Shown here in pieces: positions 18,027 to 29,400 of a stretch of 49,325 nucleotides of DNA (positions within the stretch are counted from its first letter, which is position 1; each line of letters starts with the position of its first letter). Origin of the DNA: Candidatus Paceibacterota bacterium (lineage in GTDB: Bacteria; Verrucomicrobiota; Verrucomicrobiia; Limisphaerales; UBA8199). The translations under genes and the position numbers were made by a program. Under the pieces are notes generated by a model. It was given only the letters and a program-made list of their open reading frames with translations, ran no database searches and was not told where the DNA came from. The stretch covers positions 1 through 49,325 of the forward strand of contig DAOTCE010000036.1 of the NCBI GenBank assembly GCA_035452965.1, read 5' to 3'.

Positions 18027-18665
18027 TCAATCGAGGCGCTTGACCCGGATGTTCTTGTAGCGGACGACGCTCTTGGGGTCGTGGCCCTGCAGGGCAAAGG
18101 TGCCCTCGGAAATCTTCTGTTCGAAGTTCTTGCCGGGCTGGGTGCCGGGCGGCTCATTGTATTGGAAGACTCTCTTCCCGTCCACCAGCAACGTGACACT
18201 GTTGCCCTGGACGAGGATTTCCTGCGTCCACCACTTGCCGTCCTGGGCCGGTGAGTTCGCGATATTGAGCAACCCGTAAAGGCTGCAGGTCTTGATCCAG
18301 TCGCTGTGGGTGTTATTGACCTGGGTTTCGAAACCGCCCTTGGGCCAGCCCTCCGGTTGGTAGCGCGTGTGGAAGTAAATGCCGCCGTTGGAATTCGGCT
18401 CGGTCATCACGTCCACCTTCAAATGGAAATTCTTGAATGGCTTCCCGTCCCCCATGTAGAACAGGTGACAGCGATTGCCGCGGGCCACGAAGGCGCCGTC
18501 CTGGATCGTCCAGGTGTCCTTGTTTTCCTCCGCCATTTTCCAGCCATTGAAGGTCTTGCCGTCACACAAAGGAGTAAAGCCGGGCTCGACGTCACCCGCG
18601 CACAGCCGGGCGGTTACGGCCAGGAGGGTAGCAAATGCCAGAGCAGAAAGCAGTATCGGTTTCAT
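18027..18665 (-). CDS. DUF1080 / 3-keto-disaccharide hydrolase-like secreted protein
   Basis: A 212-residue exported concanavalin-like protein of the DUF1080 family, expanded in Verrucomicrobiota and Planctomycetota. The signal peptide MKPILLSALAFATLLAVTA leads to the family opening GFTPLCDGKTFNGWKM. Further motifs are AFVARGNRCHLFYMGDGKPFKNFHLKVDV, GGIYFHTRYQ and EILVQGNSVTLLVDGKRVFQYNEP, ending KNIRVKRLD. Some members hydrolyse 3-keto-glycosides, but most are uncharacterised, so the substrate is unknown. The frame extends 69 codons upstream, but the signal peptide and the promoter at 18674-18701 place the start at this ATG. It converges with the isochorismatase gene seven bases away. Confidence 0.9.
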   Translation of the reverse strand: MKPILLSALAFATLLAVTARLCAGDVEPGFTPLCDGKTFNGWKMAEENKDTWTIQDGAFVARGNRCHLFYMGDGKPFKNFHLKVDVMTEPNSNGGIYFHTRYQPEGWPKGGFETQVNNTHSDWIKTCSLYGLLNIANSPAQDGKWWTQEILVQGNSVTLLVDGKRVFQYNEPPGTQPGKNFEQKISEGTFALQGHDPKSVVRYKNIRVKRLD

Positions 18666-18673
18666 GAGCGCGG

Positions 18674-18701
18674 ACACTAAACCGGCGCCATCGGTGCGCA
18701 A
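18674..18701 (-). promoter_or_regulatory. Putative promoter of the DUF1080 gene
   Basis: On the minus strand: TTGCGC, a 16-bp spacer and TAGTGT, eight bases before the ATG at 18665. It supports the signal-peptide start over the longer frame. The same 16-bp spacing recurs before the FIST, LOG and ThuA genes. Confidence 0.4.
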
Positions 18702-18868
18702 GTAAAAAGGGAGCCCAAAGCGAGGGGGCCAAAGTGCGTTCCTTCGCGGGGAATACTGCGAGATTGTGCGGCGTTTCTGCGAGGGGGGGGCAAAATGGGT
18801 CAAAATGGGGCGTTTTGGGCCAAATTGAATCTGGTTTGGTATAGGTTTGGTGGGTTTTGGCGGGGAGT

Positions 18869-18990
18869 TCATGGGGCCCTGTAGATGTGGGTGCCGTCCC
18901 AGCGGGAGGCGTTGTCGGGGGAGGGGTTGTCGGCTTTCCAGCCGGCCTGGGTGAACCAGAGGTTATTCGTGCTCCAGCTGGCTTGGTAAT
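18869..18990 (-). pseudogene. Possible C-terminal remnant of a lost coding sequence
   Basis: The minus strand reads about forty residues of protein-like sequence rich in Trp, Asn, Tyr and Asp, including SWSTNNLWFTQAGWKADN and RWDGTHIYRAP, then a stop. It has no start of its own and runs directly into the palindromic repeat. It looks like the tail of a secreted protein whose 5' part was replaced or lost. No family is recognised and chance cannot be excluded. Confidence 0.25.
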
Positions 18991-19230
18991 ACGGTGGCGG
19001 CACGGTGGTGCTACGGTGTGGTTCCCATGGGGAGCGCTCCCCATGGGAACCACACCGTAGCCCAACCGCACTATCAAGCCATCGTCCAGCCACCCGCAAG
19101 CCAAGGCCAGTGTTCGGCCACCGTAACGGCGCCGCCGCCCGTCCGGCGGAGATGCTGGAGCCAAGAAAGGGAGTAAAAGACGACGAATCGCTATTGGTGC
19201 TCCCCGGAAATCCGCAAGAAGCCAAAGAGC
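18980..19230. repeat. Dispersed palindromic element, copy A
   Basis: Homologous over about 250 bp to copy B at 32893-33140. At its core, 19011-19060 is a perfect 50-bp palindrome with no central spacer, beginning CTACGGTGTG and centred on GGAGC/GCTCC. Left of the core, 31 bases align without gaps to copy B (from GGCTTGGT to the palindrome). Right of it, similarity continues through a GC-rich segment (near CCGTCCGGCGG) to GGAAATCCGC. It carries no transposase and looks like a non-autonomous MITE- or REP-like element. One reading frame through both cores gives PMGSAPHG, which explains several spurious frames here. Confidence 0.8.
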
Positions 19231-19640
19231 TCATTGACATAGGGGCAGGCAGAAATTCTAATGGGAGCGAAGCGGAAGAGTCTGTCTTGTAATACTGACT
19301 GAGATAGCCACGAGGTGGCTGCCGCCTCCTATGGGCGACCGGGTGATCAGTCTGCCATTTCACAACCGAAGAGTAGTCCTGGCAATGAAGGATCCGATCA
19401 GACGAAGCTCTCGAAAGGGCCGAGAACTGATAAGGCGGACTGTATCTTCGAACTGCCCCCATGGTCGGCCCGTGAGCATGTGGTTTTCCCTGCCCTGCGT
19501 CCTCCAGGCCTCGGGCGCCAGTTTCCATAACCTGCGTCCGGCTTCGAGTCATTCTCCTGTCGTGTTAGCTTCCGCAGTTCTCGGCGAGGAGGCCCCCCTC
19601 TTGCGACCCAGGATCAACTTTGATGTATCCCGGTAAGGCT
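19231..19640. other. Non-coding stretch before the delta-60 repeat gene
   Basis: About 400 bp without a supported gene. It contains a short imperfect hairpin (AGCCACgagGTGGCT, 19304-19318). No strong promoter was found; TTGCGA at 19601 followed by ATGTAT 16 bases later is a weak candidate for the surface-protein genes downstream. Confidence 0.4.
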
Positions 19641-22600
19641 ATGAAACCAATCCTATCCCCTGATGCGAACTACCAGATGCGGCGGGCGCGTATCCCGTGT
19701 GTGGTCGTGGCCGTGGTTGCGCTGTGGGCGGGCGGCTCGCGGCTTACACTCGCGCAAAGTGCCAACGACGGGTTCGCTCCCGTGCCAGACGGTCCTCTCC
19801 ATGCCCTGGCGGTGCAGCCGGACGGCGGGATCATCATGGGCGGCGAATTCACGGTCGTGGGCGGCGAGAGCCGCACCAACATCGCCCGCTTGAACGCCGA
19901 CGGCAGCCTGGATGAGACCTTCAATCCCGGCGCGAACGGTGTTGTGTCGTGCCTGGTCGTGCAGCCGGATGGGAAGTTCCTGGTGGGCGGTGTGTTCACC
20001 AAGCTGGGCGGGCAGACCCGCAACCGAATCGGCCGGCTGAGCGCCGACGGCACACCCGACGCTGCCTTCAATCCGGATGTAAAAGGCGCGGCGGTGTACG
20101 ACCTGGCGTTACAGCCAGACGGCAAGATCGTGGTAGCCGGCCTGTTCACCGCGCTGGGGGGACAGCCGCGCACCAACCTCGCGCGTTTGGACGCCTGCGG
20201 CAGCCTCGATATCACCTTCAATCCAGGAGCGAACGGCGCGGTGCAAACCCTGGCCCTGGAGCCGGGCGGGCGGATACTCGCGGGCGGCTTTTTCACCACG
20301 CTGGGCGGCCAGCCCCGGAACCGAATCGCCCGCTTGAACGCCGACGGGAGTCTGGATGTGGCTTTCAACCCGGATGCGGGCGGGGGCGCGCTGCCGGTGA
20401 TCTACAGTCTGTTGCCGCAACCGGATCACAAGATACTTGTGGGCGGAAGCTACACCAACCTGGCGAACCAACCCCGCAGAAACCTGGCCCGGTTGAACGC
20501 GGACGGCACCCTGGACACCACGTTCAGCCCGGCCACGGACGGACCGGTGTATTCTCTGACCAGGCAGGCCGACGGGAGGATTGTTGTGGGCGGGTTCTTC
20601 AACGCAGCTGGCGGGCAGGCACGCACCAATCTCGCCCGGCTCAACCTCGGCGGCGGGGTGGACCACGCGTTTCGGCCCGACCCAGCCGGCCCGGTCATGT
20701 GTCTGGTAACGCAACCCGATGGCAAGATCCTGGCAGGCGGACTCTTCTCGACGCTCGCCGGAAAGCCGCGCAATTTCATCGGCCGTCTGCATCCCGACGC
20801 TAGCTTGGATGCCACGCTGAACGCCGGCGAGGAGGCCGTCATCGAATGCGTGGCCTTGCAGGCCGATGGCAAGATCGTGGCCGGGGGACACTTCACCCGG
20901 CTGGGCGGCCAGTCGCGCACAAACCTCGGACGTTTGAATGCGGACGGCAGTCTGGACAGCGCTTTCCGCCCGGAAGCGGACGGCCCGGTCTATAGCCTGG
21001 CCATCCAAGCCGACGGACGAATCCTGGTGGGCGGCGAGTTCGCGAGCCTGGACGGAAAGCCGCGCAATCAGCTCGGCCGGTTAAACCCGGACGGCGGTGT
21101 GGACGACACGTTCACCCCGGAAGCGAACGGTCCGGTTCGTTGCTTCGCAATCCAGACCAACGGCCAGATCGTGGTGGGTGGTCAATTTACAGCTCTTGCC
21201 GGTCAGGCTTGCGAGCGCATTGGGCGGCTGGACGCCAGCGGCAGCTTCGACACCGGCTTCAGCGCCACGGCCGATGACACCGTGTACAGCCTGGCGCTGC
21301 AAGCGGATGGCGGGATCGTTGTCGGGGGCAACTTCAACCGGCTGGCCGGCCAGGAGCGCGCGCACCTGGGACGGCTGGACCCCAACGGCGGTCTCGACGC
21401 GTCGTTCGACCCGGGGGCGGACGACGTCGTGGAATGCGTGCGTGTCCAGGCCGACGGCAAGATCCTGGTGGGGGGCGGCTTCACCAACCTTGGGGGAGAG
21501 GCCCGCGCCCGGATTGGCCGATTGGAGGCCAACGGCGACATCGAAGCCGCGTTTGACCCGGGGGCGGACAACAGCATCAAGGATCTGGCGGTCCAGCCGG
21601 ACGGGAAGATCATCGTCGCGGGCTGGTTCACGACCTTGGGCGGAGAGCCCCAGGAACACATCGGCCGGCTTGACGCCAGCGGTGTGCTGGACACCAACTT
21701 CAATCCGTCAGCAAACGCGCCCGTTAACGCAGTGGCCGTGCAGGCGGACGGGAAGTCGGTCGTCGTTGGCCGGTTCACCGCGTTGAACGGGCAGCCGCGC
21801 AACCACATCGGCCGCCTTCATCCCGACGGACGTCTCGACGATACCTATGATCCCACTGCCGGCGAGGTGCGCAGCCTGGCTGTGCAGGCGGACGGGAAGA
21901 TCCTGGCGGGAGGCAACTTTGCGATGCTCCTCGGGCAGGCGCGCAGCCACGTTGCCCGAATCTACCCCGACGGCGCCCTGGATGCTTCGTTCAACCCGCA
22001 GGCCAGCGGCCTGGTCGAGTGCCTGGCAGTGCAAACCGACGGGAAGATTCTGGTGGGCGGGGCGTTTACCAACCTCGGCGGAGTCTCCTGCGATCGCCTG
22101 GGGCGGCTGAGCCCGGAGGGCACCCTGGACGTGTCATTCAACCCGAGCGCGGACGGGGTGGTGTCCTGCCTGGCAGTGCAAGGCGACGGGCGGATTCTGG
22201 CGGGGGGCGATTTCACGCAGATGGACGGGACTCCATGCCTGCGTCTGGCGCGGCTCGACACGAGCGGCAACCCCGAGGCAGGCTTCAATCCCGGCGCCGA
22301 CGGTTCGGTCCGCGCGTTGGCCGTGCAAGCCGATGGAGGGATCGTGGTGGGCGGCGCCTTTACCAACCTCGCCGGCCAATCCTGCAATCGGATCGGACGT
22401 CTGACGCCGGGTGGGACGCTGGAGGTCTCTTTCGGCCCGGGCGCGGATGACACGGTGCACGCGGTCGCCGTGCAGGCGGATGGCAAGGTCCTGGCGGGCG
22501 GCGCCTTCACCCGCCTGGCCGGAGATCTCTGCCAACATATTGGCCGCCTGAACCCGAATGGCACTTTGGACACCGAGTTTGCTTCGGGCGCGAACGGCCC

Positions 22601-23363
22601 GGTATCCAGTCTGACGGTGCAGGCGGATGGCCGAGTCGTGGTCGGGGGCGAGTTCACGCTGCTGGGCGGTCAACCCTGCACCAATGTTGGCCGCCTGAAT
22701 CCGGACGGAAGCCTCGACCCGACCTTTCGACCGGGCGCGGATCAGGCGGTGCTGGCGCTCGCATTGCAGGGGGATGGGAAAGTCCTCGCGGGCGGCCGGT
22801 TCGCAACGTTGGGCGGCCAACCGCGGGACCGGATCGGCCGGTTGACCAGCGGCAGCGCGGCCCTCCAGTCACTGACTGTGGATGCCGACGGGACAACCGC
22901 GAGCTGGCAGCGAAGCGGCGCGGGGCCTGAACTCGAACAGGTCACATTCGAGCAATCCAGCGACGGTGTCAGTTACAGCCCGCTTGGCAACGGTGCCCGG
23001 GTTCCCGGCGGCTGGCAGATTGCCGGGCTGCGGCTGCCATTCGGGCAGGCCTTCTATGTTCGCGCCTCGGGCCGCGCGGTTGGAGGAATGGGCAGCGGCT
23101 CCAGCGGTCTCATCGGCCTGATGGGGCAATTCTACGCTGTCCCCGGCGCCCCCGTCTTGTTCATTGATGCTCTTCCCGGCCAGGGTTTGCTCCTGCACAG
23201 CCAGGGCCCGCCGGGACTCGGCTACCGGCTCCAGACCTCGACCGACCTGCTGATCTGGTCGGACCGGACGAACCTGACGGCTGGGACCAATGGCCTGCTG
23301 GAGTTCCTGGACACCTCCGCCGCCGGCCCCCCCGCACGCTCTTACCGTCTGCTTTGGCCCTGA
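19641..23363 (+). CDS. Secreted protein with 21 delta-60 repeats (putative triple beta-propeller)
   Basis: A 1240-residue exported protein from the ATG preceded by AAGG; in-frame TTG/ATG codons at 19620 and 19623 are alternatives. A hydrophobic export signal (VVVAVVALWAGGSRLTLAQS) ends near residue 40. Residues 53 to about 1070 hold 21 tandem delta-60 units of about 49 residues, each with the core VQ-DGKI-VGG-FT-LGGQ-R--IGRL--DG-LD-FNP. Twenty-one units would make three seven-bladed propellers (inference). The last 165 residues form a module ending YRLQTSTDLLIWSDRTNLT and FLDTSAAGPPARSYRL, a tail common on verrucomicrobial secreted proteins. The autotransporter gene follows 42 bp later on the same strand. 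The binding partner or substrate is unknown. Confidence 0.9.
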   Translation: MKPILSPDANYQMRRARIPCVVVAVVALWAGGSRLTLAQSANDGFAPVPDGPLHALAVQPDGGIIMGGEFTVVGGESRTNIARLNADGSLDETFNPGANGVVSCLVVQPDGKFLVGGVFTKLGGQTRNRIGRLSADGTPDAAFNPDVKGAAVYDLALQPDGKIVVAGLFTALGGQPRTNLARLDACGSLDITFNPGANGAVQTLALEPGGRILAGGFFTTLGGQPRNRIARLNADGSLDVAFNPDAGGGALPVIYSLLPQPDHKILVGGSYTNLANQPRRNLARLNADGTLDTTFSPATDGPVYSLTRQADGRIVVGGFFNAAGGQARTNLARLNLGGGVDHAFRPDPAGPVMCLVTQPDGKILAGGLFSTLAGKPRNFIGRLHPDASLDATLNAGEEAVIECVALQADGKIVAGGHFTRLGGQSRTNLGRLNADGSLDSAFRPEADGPVYSLAIQADGRILVGGEFASLDGKPRNQLGRLNPDGGVDDTFTPEANGPVRCFAIQTNGQIVVGGQFTALAGQACERIGRLDASGSFDTGFSATADDTVYSLALQADGGIVVGGNFNRLAGQERAHLGRLDPNGGLDASFDPGADDVVECVRVQADGKILVGGGFTNLGGEARARIGRLEANGDIEAAFDPGADNSIKDLAVQPDGKIIVAGWFTTLGGEPQEHIGRLDASGVLDTNFNPSANAPVNAVAVQADGKSVVVGRFTALNGQPRNHIGRLHPDGRLDDTYDPTAGEVRSLAVQADGKILAGGNFAMLLGQARSHVARIYPDGALDASFNPQASGLVECLAVQTDGKILVGGAFTNLGGVSCDRLGRLSPEGTLDVSFNPSADGVVSCLAVQGDGRILAGGDFTQMDGTPCLRLARLDTSGNPEAGFNPGADGSVRALAVQADGGIVVGGAFTNLAGQSCNRIGRLTPGGTLEVSFGPGADDTVHAVAVQADGKVLAGGAFTRLAGDLCQHIGRLNPNGTLDTEFASGANGPVSSLTVQADGRVVVGGEFTLLGGQPCTNVGRLNPDGSLDPTFRPGADQAVLALALQGDGKVLAGGRFATLGGQPRDRIGRLTSGSAALQSLTVDADGTTASWQRSGAGPELEQVTFEQSSDGVSYSPLGNGARVPGGWQIAGLRLPFGQAFYVRASGRAVGGMGSGSSGLIGLMGQFYAVPGAPVLFIDALPGQGLLLHSQGPPGLGYRLQTSTDLLIWSDRTNLTAGTNGLLEFLDTSAAGPPARSYRLLWP

Positions 23364-23405
23364 ACCAGACTGAGGAATCGAGAACCAGCAATCCCTACCG
23401 GCATT

Positions 23406-26400
23406 ATGAAAACAAAAACCAACGCTTTCAGGGCCGCCCTGGTGACGGCTATGACGCTGTGGGTCGCTCTAGGCGCCCGAGCCGTGACCAACGAGGCTGT
23501 GGCCTGGCTCGGCACCCCGGGCAATGACCTGATCTTCAACCTCTTTCCCACCAACGCCATGGCCGTGATCAACACCAGCACCAATCCGCTGGAAATGGTG
23601 GCAACGACCGCCACCGGTGTTGCCGGCCTGGACGGGCAGGACTCGATTCTCAGCACCGCCGCGCTGAAGGCCGAGACCTTCACCGAGATCAATGTTCCGC
23701 TCGTCATGTCCAGCACTATCGGCACGGGGCTCAGCCTCGGCATCGCCGGCGGCGCGGGCCAGGATATCATCACCAACTTTTCCAGCCTCATCTCCACCTC
23801 GCGCGTGGATACCACGATCGGAGAATTCATACTGCAGCTCGATGTCCTTTTCACCGGCGCGCCCACGACGGCAGAGGGCCAGGCCGTGGGGATTGATGGC
23901 GGCCGCAATCCAGACATCATCCTCAATACCGGCAGCATTCAGGTCAACGCCGACTCCCTCTCCCAAATCAACAAGGGCTCGATCAGCCTGTTGGATGTGC
24001 CGCTCGATCTGACCGGCTGGAGTGACGCCAAATCCACGGCAGACGCTCGCGCCACCGGAATTGCCGCCGGCCTATATGATTCGTCCATTTCTGCGACCCC
24101 GGAGACCATCACTAACTATGGCAGCATCGGCGTCGGGGCCATGGCCGATGCGGGCACATTCTCCATGCGCGTCGAAATGGTCGGGGCGGCTCACGTGGAC
24201 GACGCCACCATCGCCCGCGCCATGGCCACCGGCATCGTTGGCAGCGCCTCCAGTGACGTCATCAGCCATTTCGGCACCATGAATGTGGATGCCAGCGCGG
24301 AAACAGACATCTACGCGGTTGAACTCAAAATGAAAGGGCTCTTGATCGAAGGGTTTCTGAGTTTTATCGGCCAGGACGTCGGCAAAATAAACACCCTCTC
24401 GCAAGCCCACGCCACAGGCATGGACAGCGGGGGCGGCAACGACGCCCTCTTGAACGCCCAAACGAACGGGACTTTTTATGTTCACAGCCTCGCTAACGCT
24501 GACTCATGGAACGCCACCGTGGCCATCAGTCCGCCCGTCTCCATGGGCATCGCAGCCAACGCCCCCCCCGGAGGTGCCGGGCTCGTTGGCACGATGCCAG
24601 CTTTGACCGGCATTACCGGGAGTGCAACGGCCACCAACACCCGGCCCGCCTTCGCCCGGGCTGACACCAAAGCCTGGGCCACCGCCATGGGGATGTCCGG
24701 CGGTGAAGGCGATGATGCCATTGACAATCTCGGTCCGCAAAAGACCTTCGCGGAAGCCTACGCTGATTCTATCGGCATTGGTGTGGAGATTTCACTGTCG
24801 AAAACCAACTGGATCCCCATCCCGAGTGCGGCTTTCGCCGACGCCTCCACGGCGGCGGAGGCCGAGGCTGTCGGACTGGACGGAGGCGGTGGAAACGATA
24901 TCCTGCGCAGTTCCGGGAGCCTCGAGGCCAGCGCGCATGGTGAAAGCGACTCCGTCGGCGTCGCCTTCGCGTTCAAAGGCTCCACCAAGGGCCTGAACGC
25001 GGGTGTGACTATCACCGATACATCATCGGATGCCCTGGCCAAAGCCACCGGGATTTCAGCCGGCGCGGGACACGACCGCATCACCAACACCGCTCCGATC
25101 CTCGCCTCGAGCACGGCCGAGAGCAGCTCCGTGGGCATCAGTGTCGAGGTTGCCGTGGACAAGGAGGGCGTCGCGGCCGGCGTCGCCTACGCGGATGCCG
25201 GGTCCGTCGCCAGCGGGACCGCGATTGGCATCGACGGCGGAACCGGCGACGACCTCATCCACAACACCGCGAGCGTGAGCGCTATCGGCGGGTCCACCAA
25301 TCAAGCTGTCTCAGTGGGCGTGGCGTTGAACGGGACGCTGGATGGAGTTTCGGGCAGTGTCACCCTGGCTGATTCCTCCGCTCAGTCCACCAACCTGGCC
25401 GTCGGCATTCTGGATTCCGGGTCCGACACCGTCATCAACAGCGGCACCGTCACCGGCGCCGCCAATGCCGATACCTTCTCCGGCTCGTTCGACCTCAGTA
25501 TCGCCTTCTCCAAGACCGGCCTCGCCGCGGGTGTCGCCCTCGGCGATGCGACCACGACTTCGCGCGCCGACGCCTTTGGCGTTGACCTCTCCGGCCAGGG
25601 GACCAGCACCAACGGCGACACCATCCTGAACACCGGGTCCATCGTCTCCAGCGCCGGGGCCGACAATCTGGCGCTCTCGGTCGCGGTCGGCTTTGCGGGT
25701 GCCGCCGAAGGCGTCACGGCCGGGGTGTCCGCCACCAAAGCCGACGCCACCGCGCACGCCTACTCGACCGCGATCCGCACCGGCGCGGACGACGACACCA
25801 TCATCAGCGACGGCACCAACTATCTCAAATCCTCAGCCGTAGCCGATGCTGCCAGCACCAGCATTGCGGTTACTCTCAGCGGCGCCAAGCAAGGCGCCGC
25901 CCTCGGGGCGTCGCTGGCGGACACGACTACCGCCGCCACCGCGGGCGCAAAAGCAATTGAGACCGGCAACGGCAACGACACCATTATCAACCGGACAGCC
26001 ATAACCAATTCGGCCATCGCCAACGCCAGTTCAGTGTCAGTCGCGGCCAGCATTTCCGGCGCGTGGGAAGGCGTGGCCCTCGGCGCGACCCTCACGGATG
26101 GCACCACTAAGGCGAACGCAACCGCCGCAGGCATTGATGCGGGCGCAGGCAACGACGCCGTCACCAATACCGCCCCCATCGTCTCGGCCGCCACCGCCAC
26201 CGGGGATTCCCACAGCATCGCGGTCACGGTCGCGGTTGCCCCCAAAGGCGTCAGCGCCGGTTTCGCTATGGCTACCGCCGAAACCACGTCCACCGCCACC
26301 TCCGCCGGCATCACCGGCGGCGCCGGGGACGATTCCATTGCCAACACCTCTCTGGTTTCCTCCCATGCAACCGCCAATACGACGGTCGAGAGCATCGCCA

Positions 26401-29400
26401 TCAACTTCGCTGAACTGGGCGCGGCCATCGTGGACGTCGGCTCGACCGCCGCCGCCGCCGCCTCTGGTATTGATGGCGGTACCGGCATTGACTGGCTCGG
26501 AAACCAAGGAGCAGTGGATGTCGCCGCCAATTCCACCATTGACGGCCTTGATGCCGCCGCCAATTTCATCGGCTACGCCTCGGCGGATGCTGGCATGACC
26601 AACATCGCCAGCGCAGTCGGCATGAACGCGGGCAATGACGCCGGCGCGCAGACCATCCTCAACGCCACCGGCGGCTCGGTTTCGGTCCTCGCCCACTCCA
26701 AGACCGACCTGCGCAATTACGTCTTCCAGGCCGGGGGCGGGTCTTTCATGAACGCCACCGTCGTCGGCAGCGCTGCCGCACTGGGACTGGTCACCGGCGC
26801 CGGCGACGACGTGATTCTAAACGGCGGCACCAACCGCGCCACGGCCTGGTCGCAAATTGATGTGGGTGGAGTCAACTTTCAATTTATGGGCGTTCAGGTG
26901 GGCACGGCTGGAATGAATTCATGGGCCACGGCGACAGGCATCGAGGCGGGCAACGGTCAGAACTTCGTTACCAACGCGAGCACCGGGCTCGTCTCCAGTT
27001 ACACGAAGGTGGACACGGCCACGGCCGAACTCAACGCGGGCTTCAGCGTTGGCTTTGGCGTATCAGGGGTGACCGCGGATGCGTTCTCGCGCGGCGTACA
27101 CACCGGCAGCGACGCCGATAGCATCGCCAATTTCGGCGGCATTGATGCCACGGCAGCGGCGCGGGGGGAGAGTACAGCCGGATCGATGGGCCTGTTTGGC
27201 CTGAATATCTCCACTTCGCTTGCGCACTCGATCGTCGAGGGCATCAACGCGGGGGAGGATAACGATTGGATTCTCAACGCAGGCTCGATCAATGCCGGCC
27301 AGATTCGTTCCGGTGACAGCGCTTTAGCCAGGGCGGACAGTCAGGCGATCACCATGGACTTCCTTTCCTTCAGCCTGGCGTCCCTGGGGGCCGAGGCCCG
27401 GGTCAGCGGCGTTGCCGGGGCCGGGGGTGATGACACCATCCTTAACGCTGGCACGGTCAACGTTGGGAACAGCAGCACCTGGATGGGGTGGGGGGAGGCC
27501 TTCGCTTTCGGCGGACAGTTCATCGGCATAACTGATTCCTATGGGGGCAGCTCGTCGAAGGTCACCGCCTCCGGCCTGGACGGGGGGAGCGGAACCAACA
27601 CACTGGTGAACTTCGGCGGCGGGGAGATCAATGTGGACGCCCGTTCGGGCGCCAAGTCTTCCAGCACCACGTATCTGTTCACGGGATTCCTGCTCCCCTC
27701 GCTCGCCGATTCATCGGCCAACGCCACGGTAACCGCCGCCGCCATCCAGGGCGGCGCCGGCACGGACATCGTCGGCAACGCCGGAGCCATCAACGTCCTG
27801 GGATATGCCAGCGCGCAGGCCGATTCGGATTCGGAGATCACGCTTGATCTCGACACGCGGGCCCAGGCCAAAAGCCACGCCGCCGCCACCGCCAATGCTG
27901 CTGGCATTGACCTGGGGGCAGCGGTTAACTTCGCGCAGAATAGCGGCTCCATCACCTCTTCCGCCGTCGCGCTGGCCAAGACTTACGCGGTCAGTTCTGC
28001 CGAGTTCGAATCCACCCTATCAGAAGCCTACGCGCGCCCAGTGGCGACTGCGGCCGGCATTCTCGCCGGCAATGATGGCAATACGCTCATTAACGGTTCC
28101 AACGGAACGATTACAGTCAACGCAGCCGTAAAGACCACCGACGCGCTAGGCAATGCTTCTTATGCCAACAGTGATAGTGGACGGGACGCCCTTTCCGTGG
28201 CAGGAGGAAAATCCGGCGCCAGCTATGTCCCCATAACAGCCAATGCTACAGGTATCGCCACCGGCAGCGGCGCCGATGCGGTGTCCAACGACGGCAGCAT
28301 TACAGTCAACGCGCGGTCCGACGGCATTGTCTCCGCCAACACCCACGTTTGGTATCGCTACCCGCGATCCGACTCGCTGGCCTATGTCGCGGCCACCGGC
28401 AAGGGCATCGCTGCAGGCGCGGGACAGAACTCCGTTGTCAACAATGGCTCACTTGATGTGACGACCTGGGGCCACGCGGTCCCGAAGTCTTATTCCTGGT
28501 CGCGCGATTACCGCGCCACGGCCAATTCGTTTGCTGACGTGGATGCCTATGCGATCGGCATCGAGGCCGACGGTGTCGTAAGCAACACTGCCGCCGGCGA
28601 GATGAACATCGTTGCCCGCGCCACCTCCTATTCCGAGGCCGACACTGGTGCCGAGAATACCTATGCGAAGGCCAACCTCTACGCCGACGCGACTGGGTTT
28701 ACCCCGGCAGCGGGCGCCAGCGCCACGAATTTCTTCTTCAATGAGGGCGCCGTGCACGTGCTGGCCTCCGCTGGGGAAGATGATGCCGGCAATCGGCTGC
28801 GCATCGGCTATGCCCACAGCAGCGTCTGGGTCCGCAGTGTGGGGGCCGAAAGCTCCGGCACTTCTGTCGTCCATGCCGTCGGCATGCGTTTCGATGACCG
28901 CCCGGGTTGCTTCGTGAATAATGGCGTCCTTTCGGTTGAGGGCCGTGCCCGGGGCGACGTGTATGCCAACGGACATTCCCGCGATTATCACCCCGCCGGC
29001 GTCGCGTATATGACCACGGACGCGCTCGCCCAAGGAATCCTGGCCGGCAACGGCGACAATGTGCTTGTGAACAAGGGCCTGATTTCAGTGACCGCTTATG
29101 GCGACAGTTTCGCCAACGCCTACGCCGATGAAAACGTGGGCGTCTTCCGGGACGAAGAAGCGCGCGGCACCGCTTACGCCAACGCCCGCGCCGGCGGGAT
29201 CCTAACGGGCAACGGCAATAACTACATTCTCAATGAAGGCACGATCGCGGTCACCTCCCATGCGACCGCCGGCGTTTGGGTTGATACCGAAGACAACGAT
29301 GATGAGTATCGTTTCAGCGCCGCCTCGGCCTCGGTCTTCGGAATCCAGACCGGCAGCGGCCACGACACCATCTACAACAGCGGCACCCTCACCTCGACTA

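Noticed and set aside
20109..21008. 299-residue minus-strand open frame inside the delta-60 gene
   Set aside because: It is a shadow of the GC-rich repeat array on the plus strand, composed of Arg/Gly/Ala-rich non-protein-like sequence without a domain or signal.
19797..22850. CRISPR-like or minisatellite DNA repeat
   Set aside because: The roughly 147-bp periodicity comes from diverged protein repeats in one uninterrupted frame. There are no identical DNA repeats with unique spacers.
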